64,000 bases of DNA from NCBI GenBank assembly GCA_036652735.1, contig JAVVVI010000001.1:1-64000 (forward strand). Direction: 5' to 3'. The stretch comes from JAGOGN01 sp036652735 (lineage in GTDB: Bacteria; Bacillota; Clostridia; Lachnospirales; Lachnospiraceae). The position numbers and the translations under genes are program-made. Each line of letters opens with the position of its first letter. Positions within the stretch are counted from its first letter, which is position 1. The notes beneath the pieces were generated by a model. It did not search any database and was not told the origin of the DNA. It worked only from the letters and a program-made list of their open reading frames with translations. Shown here piece after piece: positions 26,553 to 35,882 of this stretch.

Positions 26553-28259
26553 TTAAATGAGACTATTTAATCGGAACTGGCTCACTAAATCCTTAAGTAT
26601 CTGGGCCTGCTCAGCCATCTCTTCTCCACTTGCAGAACTCTCCTGAGCCATTGCTGTGTTTTCTTCCACTACACTGGCAATCTGTTCTACTGCCTGGTTA
26701 ATCTGGTCAATCTCCGATGCCTGACGAACCGATGCCTGTGATATTTCCTTAATATTCATCACAAGTTCTTCCGTCATAGTTGCTGACTCCTGGAGTTTCA
26801 CTGCTGTTAAGTCTGCAATTTCCTTACCATTTTCAACTGCTTTCAAGGAATTTGCAATTAACTCTGTGGAATTCTTTGCTGCCTCTGCACTTTGAGATGC
26901 AAGGTTACCTACTTCATTTGCAACAACTGCAAATCCTCTGCCCATCTCTCCGGCTCTGGCTGCTTCAATTGATGCATTTAATGACAACAAATTCGTCTGT
27001 GACGCAATATCATTAATCGTTCCTATGATATGACTAATCTGCTGGGAACTCTCACTGATTAAATTCATCGCTTCAACCATCTGTTTCATCTGCTCATTAC
27101 TGGTTCCAATTTCTTTTCCAACTTTTCTTGCTCTTCCACTGGCATCTTCTGATTTCTTGGCATTCTGGTCCACTTCTTCTGAGACATTTGTGACCGTTGC
27201 CTGAAGCTCTTCAATTGCACTTGCCTGGTCCGTTGCTCCTTCTGTTAATGCCTGCATTCCCTGGGAGAGTTGTTCTGTGCTTCCTGCTACGGTATCGGAT
27301 GCATTGTTAATTCCATGTAATGTCTTTGATATACTCATAACAAATCCACCCAATGCATTCTTAATCCCCTCAAAATCTCCTGGATATTCTACTTCCGGTG
27401 CTATATCAAAATCACCGCCTGCCATTTGATTTAAGCCGCGGTCAAGATCCAAAATAATTCCATTACAGGAAGATATAAAGGTTCGCATACCATCCGATAA
27501 CTGGCGAAGTTCATCCTCACTGTCTACCTGCACTACCTCTGAATGGAAATCTCCCTGCTGGAGTAATTCAAAGCGATCTGCACATTCTGTAAGTGGGTCC
27601 GCAATTGCTTTGGATAACTTTTTACCAATTCCATTACCAATAATAAACGCTGCAATAATACAGATAATATTAATTATGATTCCAACTATTCCAATTGAAG
27701 TTAAAATGGTAAATTTATCATTTCCTACATCTGTTTTTGAAGTTAATAAGGCTGCATATGCTTGATACAGTTCTTCATAAGCCGGATCCAAGCGGTCAAT
27801 CATCTGCTGATTCAAGTCCGTCCGTTCCTCCGGTGTTTCCGCTTCTGCTATTCCCGTTAATATGATTCCCTGTTCTTCCTGATAGTTGGATAGTGTTGTT
27901 AAAACCTTATCCCAAAGAACTTTTTCTTCTTTTGTTTTAATGGATTTTTCCACATCTTTTTGATACTTTGCAAACTTATCTTTTATAACTGATAATTCCT
28001 CTTCTGCGTTCGCACGATTCTCCGGGCGCTGATAATTTACCATATCTCGGAGTGTTCTGCGAGAATCGGTTATGGTAACCAGTGCCTTACCCATATCCCC
28101 CTGCGCAAATCCATAATTCCCAATTACTAATTCTGACTGTGTAAAAATTAACGCAATAATTCCCGTTGATAAAATTCCCGATATGCTGGCAATAATTGTA
28201 ACCACCAAAAATGCTGTTGCTAACTTCTTTTTCATCTTAAGTTTTTTTAACTGAAACAT
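26553..28259 (-). CDS. Methyl-accepting chemotaxis protein
   Basis: A 568-residue chemoreceptor: transmembrane helix at about residues 12-36, a four-helix-bundle type sensor domain to about 180, a second membrane helix near 185-207, HAMP, then the signalling coiled coil with the conserved hairpin region around GEMGRGFAVVANEVGNLA. It lacks a recognisable PAS or Cache module. The ligand is unknown. GGAGG precedes the ATG; no other chemotaxis genes are near. Confidence 0.93.
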   Translation of the reverse strand: MFQLKKLKMKKKLATAFLVVTIIASISGILSTGIIALIFTQSELVIGNYGFAQGDMGKALVTITDSRRTLRDMVNYQRPENRANAEEELSVIKDKFAKYQKDVEKSIKTKEEKVLWDKVLTTLSNYQEEQGIILTGIAEAETPEERTDLNQQMIDRLDPAYEELYQAYAALLTSKTDVGNDKFTILTSIGIVGIIINIICIIAAFIIGNGIGKKLSKAIADPLTECADRFELLQQGDFHSEVVQVDSEDELRQLSDGMRTFISSCNGIILDLDRGLNQMAGGDFDIAPEVEYPGDFEGIKNALGGFVMSISKTLHGINNASDTVAGSTEQLSQGMQALTEGATDQASAIEELQATVTNVSEEVDQNAKKSEDASGRARKVGKEIGTSNEQMKQMVEAMNLISESSQQISHIIGTINDIASQTNLLSLNASIEAARAGEMGRGFAVVANEVGNLASQSAEAAKNSTELIANSLKAVENGKEIADLTAVKLQESATMTEELVMNIKEISQASVRQASEIDQINQAVEQIASVVEENTAMAQESSASGEEMAEQAQILKDLVSQFRLNSLI

Positions 28260-28350
28260 GACTTACCTCCTCATCTATCTCTAGTTTTTTGACTTTTCGC
28301 ATCTTTTATCTAGTTTATCACATCTGTCCACACTTCGCAATAGCTCTTCC

Positions 28351-28379
28351 TTGCAATCCTCCTTGTAGTTTGCTACAAT
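28351..28379 (+). promoter_or_regulatory. Promoter of the CYTH gene
   Basis: TTGCAA (28351-28356), 17-base spacer, TACAAT (28374-28379), about 40 bases ahead of the start codon. Confidence 0.55.
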
Positions 28380-28418
28380 ATTCATCTACAATAAAGACCA
28401 TTAAAAGGAGCATCACCC

Positions 28419-28865
28419 ATGGAAAATATGGAAATTGAACGAAAATATCTGGTGAAAGAACTGCCGGAAGATTATAGGAACTACCCAAAATGTGAAATTG
28501 AGCAAGGCTATCTCTGTACAAATCCTGTCATTCGTATTCGTAAGGAAAATGATTCCTACTATCTAACTTACAAATCAACGGGATTCCTCGCACGGCAAGA
28601 ATACAATCTTCCACTTACTCCGGAAAGCTATGAGCATCTGAAAAAAAAATCAGATGGCTGCCTCATTAAGAAGACACGCTATCTGATTCCTTATTCTAAC
28701 TATACAATTGAACTTGACCTCTTCCATGGTACAAACAATGGGCTCTTACTTGCTGAGGTTGAATTTTCTTCCCAAGAAGAAGCCACTTCCTTTTCCCCTC
28801 CTGACTGGTTCCTAGAGGATGTAACCTTCTCGGAAACCTATCAGAACTGTAACCTTATTCATTAA
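28419..28865 (+). CDS. CYTH-domain protein (inorganic triphosphatase / adenylate-cyclase-2 fold)
   Basis: A 148-residue single-domain protein with the defining N-terminal ExExK motif (EIERKYL, residues 5-11) and later R-x-R, K and E residues (VIRIRKEN, LAEVEF) that line the triphosphate tunnel. Family members hydrolyse tripolyphosphate or thiamine triphosphate, or act as class IV cyclase; the small size fits a triphosphatase. Monocistronic, AAAGGAG ribosome site. Confidence 0.85.
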   Translation: MENMEIERKYLVKELPEDYRNYPKCEIEQGYLCTNPVIRIRKENDSYYLTYKSTGFLARQEYNLPLTPESYEHLKKKSDGCLIKKTRYLIPYSNYTIELDLFHGTNNGLLLAEVEFSSQEEATSFSPPDWFLEDVTFSETYQNCNLIH

Positions 28866-28885
28866 GATACCTGCATCCCCTTTTC

Positions 28886-29389
28886 TTAGCGTCGATTGCT
28901 CTCAAACCTTCGAAATGTGGTAATACAGGCGGACAGCTGATTATAGCGTTCCTCCAGCTCTCCCTCCGGAATAACTACATCCAGCGCTGCTGCCAGTGTA
29001 TCAATTAAACGATCCGATAAAAATTCATGCACAGAAGAAAGACAATGATATTTTTCTTCATAAGTATCTGTATCTAAAAATGCCATAATCACTTCCTGTT
29101 CAGACTTTGGTCTTGCATTCTTTTTTACGACCGGTTCTTCCTGCTTTTCCTGCTCTATCTCAATCTTCGTAAACCGCAATTCCTGCACGTTCTCTTTTTG
29201 TTCTTCTCTTTGAACCTTGCTTAAGAAAAGAGAAAGCGGTCTTGCATAGACCTTATATTCTCCATAAAGGGCCTGATAAATAACAAGCGTCTCACCGGTT
29301 TCACTGTGTTCTGCCAAGGTCACTATTTGATATAAATTTCCCTTAAAATGTCTGAATCTCTCTCCCGCTCTTGGCATATCCTCTATCAT
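28886..29389 (-). CDS. DUF1653-domain protein
   Basis: About 167 residues. The first 60 form a DUF1653 fold (PRAGERFRHFKGNLYQIV then YQALYGEYKVYARPL), followed by a charged linker and a helical C-terminus. Function unknown. The ORF opens at 29485, but that would overlap the upstream gene by 89 bases; the ATG at 29389, eight bases past that stop with GAGAGGG upstream, is the more likely start. Confidence 0.7.
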   Translation of the reverse strand: MIEDMPRAGERFRHFKGNLYQIVTLAEHSETGETLVIYQALYGEYKVYARPLSLFLSKVQREEQKENVQELRFTKIEIEQEKQEEPVVKKNARPKSEQEVIMAFLDTDTYEEKYHCLSSVHEFLSDRLIDTLAAALDVVIPEGELEERYNQLSACITTFRRFESNRR

Positions 29390-29396
29390 ACCATTA

Positions 29397-30008
29397 CTAC
29401 CCTCTCTGCTGCAGGTTTTCATATCTGGCAAGCATGTCAATTCCTTCGCCAATAAAATCTCGTTCATAGCTAAGTCTAAAGTCAACTCCGGTTACCATCA
29501 TATCCTCTACCTGAATTAATAAATTTCTTGTATCAATTGCCTCTTTCTTAAAATGCACCACATCTCTCCATGCACCGATTCCAACATTCTCTTCACCGGT
29601 ATCCGACTCCATCTGATTGTCTGCATTCTGTGACACGTTCTCTGCCATTCCGGCCAATGTTGTATTCTTCATTGCCTTCTCATAAGCAGGACGTTCTCTA
29701 CCCGGTCGTTCCTTTGCTGTTTTTCTCTCGGGACGATCTCCAACGGAACGCTCACGCACTGATTTTTCCTGATAGGTTTTATCCGGGCTCTTTTTCTCCA
29801 TCGTGACCGGTTCATTTGTTATTGGTTTTGCTTTGTATACAGGCACTGATTTCGGCAAATCCGTTCTTACTTCCGGTACCGGTACTCTGCCAAAAACGTC
29901 TTGTTTCTGTGTTTGTTCCTGTTGTGCTCTCTTTTGCTCTGCCGTTTTTTTTGCTGATACAAAGACTGCAAATACAACAATCACCAAAACTACTATAAAA
30001 CTTTCCAT
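29397..30008 (-). CDS. Membrane-anchored hypothetical protein with charged linker
   Basis: About 203 residues: one N-terminal membrane helix (FIVVLVIVVFAVFVSA), then a long Lys/Arg/Glu-rich, probably disordered region to about 130, and a small C-terminal domain. I recognise no family. A GTG at 30017 is also possible; ATG at 30008 sits behind GGGTGAG. It precedes the DUF1653 gene closely and is probably co-expressed. Confidence 0.6.
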   Translation of the reverse strand: MESFIVVLVIVVFAVFVSAKKTAEQKRAQQEQTQKQDVFGRVPVPEVRTDLPKSVPVYKAKPITNEPVTMEKKSPDKTYQEKSVRERSVGDRPERKTAKERPGRERPAYEKAMKNTTLAGMAENVSQNADNQMESDTGEENVGIGAWRDVVHFKKEAIDTRNLLIQVEDMMVTGVDFRLSYERDFIGEGIDMLARYENLQQRG

Positions 30009-30078
30009 GTATCTCACCCTTTTCCTTTGCTATTTGTATTATATCCCATCCTTCTCTAAGGTACAAGTGAAAAGAATT

Positions 30079-30696
30079 CTATAATATGTGTATAAGCTCC
30101 TCTATACTTCCCACCGATTCTTCCGCTTCCGGGACCTTGCCAAAACCATAGGCTGCATGAATAAACTTTACTCCTGCTTCCTTTGCTGCCTGATAATCTC
30201 CCTGGGTGTCTCCTATATAAATTGCCTCTGTTATATGATTCCGCTCCATTACTATTCGGATATTCTCCGCCTTTTGCTTCCCGGTAGAACCGAAACATTC
30301 TATGTCCTGAAACAGTTCCTTCAAATGATATGCCTGCTGATATGCCTCTATGTACCCGCTATGACAGTTGCTTACAATGAAGAGCGGATTATTTTCCTTG
30401 AGCTGAGTAAGGGTCTCCAATTCCCTTGGATAGAGCCGACCCGGATGAATCTCTAAATATGAATTTTCTCTTATACAACAGCGTTCCAGTAATTCTATGG
30501 CTTCTTCCTGTTCTATTCCCGGGAATAATGCAGTGAATTTATCCATGGTTTTCCCCATGTAGGCCTGCATCTCTTCCTTGGTAATACGGGTAGTAATTTG
30601 AGAATGTTCCTCTAATTCCAGGTTCCAGGACTGTGTAATCTCCTCTACCGCATCCCATAGTGTTCCATCCAAATCGAAAATAATTCCCTTATTCAT
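30079..30696 (-). CDS. HAD-superfamily hydrolase (phosphoglycolate-phosphatase-like)
   Basis: A 205-residue HAD phosphatase with motif I DLDGT (residues 8-12), motif II FIVSNCHSG and motif IV GDTQGDYQAAKEAG. The cap is of the small alpha-helical type 1. Substrate not predictable; phosphoglycolate or pyrophosphate-like substrates are common in the group. Confidence 0.85.
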   Translation of the reverse strand: MNKGIIFDLDGTLWDAVEEITQSWNLELEEHSQITTRITKEEMQAYMGKTMDKFTALFPGIEQEEAIELLERCCIRENSYLEIHPGRLYPRELETLTQLKENNPLFIVSNCHSGYIEAYQQAYHLKELFQDIECFGSTGKQKAENIRIVMERNHITEAIYIGDTQGDYQAAKEAGVKFIHAAYGFGKVPEAEESVGSIEELIHIL

Positions 30697-30729
30697 CTTT
30701 CCTCCCAGGAGTGCTGCTTCCCTGTATAT

Positions 30730-31968
30730 TTACTGTAATTCAGCAATTCTTGTAACTCCTACGTACAGTTCCGATATCTTATACCAGGTGGCATAATCCA
30801 CAATGCCGGTCACCGGCAGTCCAAATATCTTTTGGAACTTTTTAACTGCGGCCTGGGTTGAGACTCCAAATATGCCATCCGGTGTTACGCTGGGAATTGC
30901 TGTATAGGTTTTTGCAATACGTCTTAATTGCTCCTGCATTTGCTTTACTTTATCACCGGCTGAACCAAGGCTTAAATCCTCCCGTGGCCAGGACGCCGGA
31001 ACTCCCGAGACTTCTTCTGCCTGATTAATGTACATATCACTTCCATAATAATAGCGAATAATATCGATGGTTTTGTAATCCTGATCTCCTAAATACTTGC
31101 TTCCCCACTGACTGAGCCAATTCGTGCAAGTGACTTTTTTCCCATCACAATACTGTGTTAAAATCGGCTGCTTAACATTTGGTCGTGCCAGAAAACTTGT
31201 AAAAATCTCATCTACAATTTCGGAAATACTTTGAAACGTATTCCTTCCCCTCACCCATTTTTGGTCAAATGCAGTTGAGGATGTAACCGTAAAATCATAT
31301 CCTTTGTTACGATACCATTCGGTGTATACCCGATTCATGGTAAAAGACATGATTGCTAAAATATTAGCCCTTAGAGTCGCTTCCGGCCAAGTAGAATAAA
31401 TCTCACTGGAGGCTACATTCTTTATGTAATCTTTGTATTTAACATAATGATTTTCCGCCTTCTTATCCCCAGGTGGGCCGTCATGTACCACCACATATTC
31501 CGGTACAACCACACGGCTTAGTACAATCTCTCCACTTTCATCCATGGGCTTAATCTCTGCTTCTGCTATCTTTGGTGGAAATGTTCCAAATAGTGTATTG
31601 GGTGTAATTACAATCGTTTGTTCCTGATCTGTCACCTTTAATGGCTGCAGCTTTATGCCCTGAAGGGCAAGCTGTGTTGGAAGCACCTGCGTTCCATTTA
31701 CCGTAAGGGGTGCATATCCTTCTGCTGTTACCCGTATTGTATATTCTGCATAGGGTTGGGGCTGTGCCGACTCCATACTGTATTCCAATGGCGGAGTTGG
31801 CAGTGTAAGTGTGGGCGATTGACCGGAATCATCCGTTTCTACCTGTTCTACTGTACTCACCGGATCCCCGGTAAAAGAAATAGATACCCGGGCATGTTCA
31901 ATGGGCAAAAGTCCAATATCCGACTGCACATTTACCTGTAGGGATCCTACGTCAACATTATCCTGCAT
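30730..31968 (-). CDS. SpoIID-like and peptidoglycan-binding domain protein
   Basis: A 412-residue protein with a beta-rich N-terminal part (about 1-110), a middle region (about 155-230) resembling the SpoIID/LytB fold (YIKNVASSEIYSTWPEATLR), and a C-terminal PG_binding_1 domain (GSAGDKVKQMQEQLRR to the end). It likely acts on cell wall, perhaps in spore cortex or engulfment. No signal peptide is visible, unusual for a wall protein and hinting at mother-cell or spore localisation. Confidence 0.65.
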   Translation of the reverse strand: MQDNVDVGSLQVNVQSDIGLLPIEHARVSISFTGDPVSTVEQVETDDSGQSPTLTLPTPPLEYSMESAQPQPYAEYTIRVTAEGYAPLTVNGTQVLPTQLALQGIKLQPLKVTDQEQTIVITPNTLFGTFPPKIAEAEIKPMDESGEIVLSRVVVPEYVVVHDGPPGDKKAENHYVKYKDYIKNVASSEIYSTWPEATLRANILAIMSFTMNRVYTEWYRNKGYDFTVTSSTAFDQKWVRGRNTFQSISEIVDEIFTSFLARPNVKQPILTQYCDGKKVTCTNWLSQWGSKYLGDQDYKTIDIIRYYYGSDMYINQAEEVSGVPASWPREDLSLGSAGDKVKQMQEQLRRIAKTYTAIPSVTPDGIFGVSTQAAVKKFQKIFGLPVTGIVDYATWYKISELYVGVTRIAELQ

Positions 31969-32021
31969 ATTGTTTGTTACCTCATATCTTCGTTTCTAAA
32001 ACTATATGCACAACATTCCCA

Positions 32022-32561
32022 TTATACCATACGAAATCTGGAAATTAATTCCTTTCCATTCATAATCTTGGTATCAATCCGCCACTCATCACTAAATACT
32101 CTGGTTCCCACATCATCTGAAATGGTATAGGTAACCACTATTTTATAATAAAAGACCTTGCTTTTTCCTTCTGATTTTCTTTTTACCGTATCAATTGATT
32201 TTACTGCCACAGTGCTTCTTTCATCATGTGCAATCCGTTCTAAGCCGGTAATCTCCCTGCTTGCTACAAACCGTTTTAAACCATCTTCTGTAAAATACTT
32301 TTTATAGATATCCGTATACTGTTCGTAGGCCTTAACCGGTATCTCTGCTCCTTCTTCCCATTGATTCTCATCTATTGAAAGTTCTATATTCTCAATCAAA
32401 TTCTTATATCGACTACTATCTTCAATGGTATAATAGGTATCCAGAAACCCCCTTACTACCGTTGCATTTCCTCTATCCCGATACCATACCACAATAACGG
32501 AAACTACAAGCAGAACTGCAAGCAATGCAAAAAGTGTCAGCATTCTTGAGCGCTTTTTCAT
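32022..32561 (-). CDS. Single-pass membrane hypothetical protein
   Basis: About 179 residues with an N-terminal membrane helix (LTLFALLAVLLVVSVIVVW) and an extracytoplasmic beta-rich domain. The ATG at 32561 has GGAGG eight bases upstream; a TTG two codons earlier is less likely. No family recognised. It lies between ilvE and the wall protein, both on the same strand. Confidence 0.6.
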   Translation of the reverse strand: MKKRSRMLTLFALLAVLLVVSVIVVWYRDRGNATVVRGFLDTYYTIEDSSRYKNLIENIELSIDENQWEEGAEIPVKAYEQYTDIYKKYFTEDGLKRFVASREITGLERIAHDERSTVAVKSIDTVKRKSEGKSKVFYYKIVVTYTISDDVGTRVFSDEWRIDTKIMNGKELISRFRMV

Positions 32562-32646
32562 ACTCAAATCCTCCTAGCAAATTATAATATCCCTATTCTA
32601 ACACTTCTATTCAAAGGTGTAAAGATGAATGCACGAATGATTTACT

Positions 32647-32692
32647 AAAAAAGACAGTTATAGCACTTGAAGATTCAAGTATTATAACTGCC
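32647..32692 (-). terminator. Terminator of ilvE
   Basis: A long near-perfect stem (about 16 pairs, 32653-32670 with 32674-32692) ending in six uridines on the minus strand, 30 bases after the ilvE stop. Confidence 0.8.
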
Positions 32693-32719
32693 TTTAATTT
32701 TTATATTGAATTTGTACTT

Positions 32720-33790
32720 CTACTCAACAACTACGGTCCAGCCCTCAGGTCCCTGAATCTTCCCTAACTGAATTCCGGTAATGGTATCATATAGCTTCTG
32801 GCTTAATTCGCCTATTCCGCCATCTTTAATTTGCATTTCTTCTGTCTCATAACGAAGCTGGCCTACCGGTGAGATTACTGCTGCTGTTCCGGTTCCCCAA
32901 ACTTCTTCCAATGATCCGTCTTTTGCTGCTCCCACTAATTCTTCTACGCTGATTTTACGTTCTTCAAGTGGAACGCCCCAGCCCTTTAATAATTCAATAC
33001 AAGAATTACGTGTAACACCCGGTAAAATACTTCCATTCAGAACCGGTGTAACAACGGTACCATTGATTTTAAAGAAAATATTCATTGCTCCAACTTCTTC
33101 AATGTATTTTCTTTCCACTCCATCCAGCCAAAGAACCTGTGAATATCCTGCATCATGAGCTTTCACCTGGGATTTCAAACTGGCTGCATAGTTACCTGCT
33201 GTTTTAGCAAATCCAATTCCACCTCTTACTGCTCTTACATATTCATCTTCAATCCAGATTTTAACAGGATTCAAGCCTTCTGCATAATATGGTCCAACCG
33301 GTGAAAGGATAATAATAAATTTGTATGTATCAGATGGACGTACTCCCAATGCTGCATCTGTAGCAATTACAAATGGACGAATATAAAGTGCTGTTCCAGG
33401 CTTTGTAGGAATCCATCGTTTGTCAATCTTAATGATCTCTTTTAATGCCTGTAAAAAGTCTTCTTCGTTGAGCTTTGGAATACAAAGTCTGTCATTAGAT
33501 TCATTGGCTCTTGAGATATTACGATCCGGTCTAAACATCTGAATCTTACCTTCATCTGTTAAATAAGCTTTCAGTCCTTCAAACATTTCCTGACCATAGT
33601 GAAAAATCATTGCAGAGGGTTCAAGTGGAATCGGTCCATAAGGAACAATTCGCTCATCGTGCCACCCTTTTCCTTCTTCATAATCCATTACAAACATATG
33701 GTCCGTGAAAATGGTACCAAATTTTAATGGATCTTCTGCTGCCGGTAGTGCCTTTGGACATTTTGTTTCTTCAAATCGAATGTTTAACAT
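32720..33790 (-). CDS. ilvE: Branched-chain-amino-acid aminotransferase
   Basis: A 356-residue fold-IV PLP aminotransferase. The PLP lysine is in GVERKYIEEVGAMN near residue 203; the later TRNSCIELLKGWG segment is typical of the ~355-residue BCAT type. It interconverts Leu, Ile, Val with their 2-oxoacids, either in biosynthesis or in Stickland-type fermentation. Monocistronic. Confidence 0.95.
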   Translation of the reverse strand: MLNIRFEETKCPKALPAAEDPLKFGTIFTDHMFVMDYEEGKGWHDERIVPYGPIPLEPSAMIFHYGQEMFEGLKAYLTDEGKIQMFRPDRNISRANESNDRLCIPKLNEEDFLQALKEIIKIDKRWIPTKPGTALYIRPFVIATDAALGVRPSDTYKFIIILSPVGPYYAEGLNPVKIWIEDEYVRAVRGGIGFAKTAGNYAASLKSQVKAHDAGYSQVLWLDGVERKYIEEVGAMNIFFKINGTVVTPVLNGSILPGVTRNSCIELLKGWGVPLEERKISVEELVGAAKDGSLEEVWGTGTAAVISPVGQLRYETEEMQIKDGGIGELSQKLYDTITGIQLGKIQGPEGWTVVVE

Positions 33791-33846
33791 TGCTAAATTT
33801 CCCCCTTAGTGTGTAATTATATATCTACTCTCTATCATATACTTTT

Positions 33847-34362
33847 TTATGAAAGTGTCAAGATTTTTCGTTCTGACTTCCTCTCATATTTATAAAAATG
33901 ATATTCCAAATCAAAATAAGTCTGCTCTTCGCTATCTGCTACAAGCTGCCATTGCGGATCTTCCTCTATATTGGGAAAATGGGTATCTGCGCGATAGGCA
34001 TAATTAATCTTAGTAATATGTGCCGTATTGCAATATGGTAGCATACTTCGGTAAACACTTTCTCCCCCAATAACATAAATGTCCTCTCTTGGATATTTCG
34101 TTAATTCTTCCAATAATTCTTCCATAGAATGTACAACAATTGTATCCTCCGCTTTATAATTGAGATTACCGGTTAATACAATATTGGTCCGCTCTTTCAA
34201 TGGGCGTCCGCCGGGAAGACTTTCCAAGGTCTTTCTGCCCATTACTACCACTTTTCCCTTTGTTGTCTCCCGAAAAAACTTCTTATCATCCGGTATACTG
34301 ACCAATAATTTATTGTCGCAACCAATTCCCCAGTTCTGATCTACTGCTACTATTAAATTCAT
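33847..34362 (-). CDS. folA: Dihydrofolate reductase
   Basis: About 171 residues: N-terminal LIVAVDQNWGIG, the substrate-binding acidic residue in SIPDDKKFF, and VVMGRKTLESLP. It regenerates tetrahydrofolate used by thymidylate synthase. The ORF opens at 34383, but ATG at 34362 is preceded by AAGGAG and lies just after the thyA stop, the standard folA start. Confidence 0.95.
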   Translation of the reverse strand: MNLIVAVDQNWGIGCDNKLLVSIPDDKKFFRETTKGKVVVMGRKTLESLPGGRPLKERTNIVLTGNLNYKAEDTIVVHSMEELLEELTKYPREDIYVIGGESVYRSMLPYCNTAHITKINYAYRADTHFPNIEEDPQWQLVADSEEQTYFDLEYHFYKYERKSERKILTLS

Positions 34363-34372
34363 TCTATTCTCC

Positions 34373-35221
34373 TTATATTGCAATTGGGATTCCTTTTATC
34401 TGCGGACCCCCAATATAATCCTCCACCATAATGTCTGCCGTGGTAAAGCTGTAAAAATCCTTAATATCCGGATTCAGGTGTACCCGTGGTGCCGGATATG
34501 TCTCCCTGGTAATTAATTCTTCCACTAAAGGAATATGGCGGTCATAAATATGTGCATCTGCAATCACATGAACCAGTTCACCTACCTGCATTCCACATAC
34601 CTGTGCCAGCATATGCATCAAAATCGCATACTGGCATACATTCCAATTATTTGCTGCTAAAATGTCCTGTGAACGCTGGTTTAGAATCGCATTTAAAACA
34701 AGTAAATCCTTGTCCTTTTCCTTGGTGACATTAAAAGTCATACTATAGGCACAGGGATACAGATTCATCTGATGTAAATCCTGATGTACGTAAATATTCG
34801 TCATAATCCGCCGACTGTATGGATTGTGCTTCAGGTCATAAATCACACGGTCTACCTGGTCCATACTTCCTTCCGGATATTCATGTTTCACAGACATTTG
34901 ATAGCCATAGGCTTTTCCAATTGATCCGGTCTCATCTGCCCATTGATCCCATACATGACTGTTTAGCTCATTTACATTATTTGATTTACGTTGCCAAATC
35001 CATAACAGTTCATCGGCGGCCAGTTTAATCGCTGTTTTTCTTAAGGTCAAGGCAGGAAATTCCTTGGATAAATCATAACGATTCACCACTCCGAATTTCT
35101 TAATTGTATAAGCAGATTCGCCATCCTCCCATTTTGGACGGACCTTCTCTCCCTGCGTACTCACGCCATTTAAAAGTATCTCTTTGCACATTGAAATAAA
35201 CACATGATCTGCCAGACTCAT
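34373..35221 (-). CDS. thyA: Thymidylate synthase
   Basis: A 282-residue ThyA that methylates dUMP with methylene-tetrahydrofolate. The catalytic cysteine is in NLYPCAYSMTF; the QRSQD segment holds phosphate-binding Arg and Ser. It is divergent from the E. coli enzyme but of normal length. Operon thyA-folA pairs the enzyme that consumes folate with the one that restores it. Confidence 0.94.
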   Translation of the reverse strand: MSLADHVFISMCKEILLNGVSTQGEKVRPKWEDGESAYTIKKFGVVNRYDLSKEFPALTLRKTAIKLAADELLWIWQRKSNNVNELNSHVWDQWADETGSIGKAYGYQMSVKHEYPEGSMDQVDRVIYDLKHNPYSRRIMTNIYVHQDLHQMNLYPCAYSMTFNVTKEKDKDLLVLNAILNQRSQDILAANNWNVCQYAILMHMLAQVCGMQVGELVHVIADAHIYDRHIPLVEELITRETYPAPRVHLNPDIKDFYSFTTADIMVEDYIGGPQIKGIPIAI

Positions 35222-35251
35222 ACTTTACCTCCTCCATCGTTTTCTTCTTTT

Positions 35252-35280
35252 ATTGTAACCAAACTATAGCGAATATGCAA
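35252..35280 (-). promoter_or_regulatory. Promoter of thyA-folA
   Basis: TTGCAT (35280-35275), 17-base spacer, TACAAT (35257-35252), about 30 bases upstream of the thyA ATG on the minus strand. Confidence 0.6.
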
Positions 35281-35367
35281 GAATAAATCCCCGTATATTT
35301 TTTCTCAGGTATAAATCAAATAACCGGTGCATAGATTTTATCAAGTGAGACGCTAAGGGGAAAAGGT

Positions 35368-35826
35368 GTGAGTTCTAGGACGAAAATTGTTGTCCTCCAT
35401 TTAAAAGAGGTAATCTATACAGGGATATTTGCAGCACTTGGAATTTTATTAATTGTATTGTTAGTGGTAATGTTCTGGCCGGAAAAAGAAAATAAAGAAG
35501 CAAAAGAAACCGTAAGTTATTCAGCGGGGGTATATACACAAGCCATTACACTCAATGACAGTATGGTAAACGTCGAGGTGGTAGTAGATAAAGATCATAT
35601 TAACTCCATTGCCCTTGTGAACCTTGATGAGTCAGTGGCCGCAATGTATCCCCTTATGCAGCCGGCACTGGACAATATAAGCCAGCAGATTTATGAAAGT
35701 CAGTCCGTAGATAATATTAAATATTCCAAAGACAGCCAATATACATCTACGATCTTACTCCAGGCTATCACCCAGGCCGTTGAAAAAGCAAAAGTAAAAG
35801 AACTTTCCAAAAAAGGAAGTCAATAA
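35368..35826 (+). CDS. Membrane-anchored FMN_bind-like protein without the flavinylation motif
   Basis: A 152-residue protein: N-terminal membrane helix (about residues 15-37), then an extracellular domain whose layout resembles FMN_bind (SYSAGVYTQAI, a VDKDHINSIALV strand, then Q-Y-T-S-T and helix). The S-G-A-T threonine used for covalent FMN attachment is replaced by KDSQYTST. Start is GTG behind AAGGGG. It may be a structural relative only. Confidence 0.6.
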   Translation: MSSRTKIVVLHLKEVIYTGIFAALGILLIVLLVVMFWPEKENKEAKETVSYSAGVYTQAITLNDSMVNVEVVVDKDHINSIALVNLDESVAAMYPLMQPALDNISQQIYESQSVDNIKYSKDSQYTSTILLQAITQAVEKAKVKELSKKGSQ

Positions 35827-35829
35827 AAA

Positions 35830-35870
35830 AAAGACACCACATTCACCTTAACGTTCTGTGTGGTGTCTTT
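35830..35870. terminator. Bidirectional terminator
   Basis: A perfect 12-bp stem (35830-35841 with 35859-35870), A-rich before and T-rich after, between the convergent FMN_bind-like gene and the small membrane gene. Confidence 0.85.
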
Positions 35871-35882
35871 TTGACCTTATTT

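Noticed and set aside
28260..28350. Motility sigma-D type promoter before the chemoreceptor
   Set aside because: TAAA and GCGAAAAG-like pieces are present but the spacing and -10 do not fit the TAAA-N15-GCCGATAA consensus.
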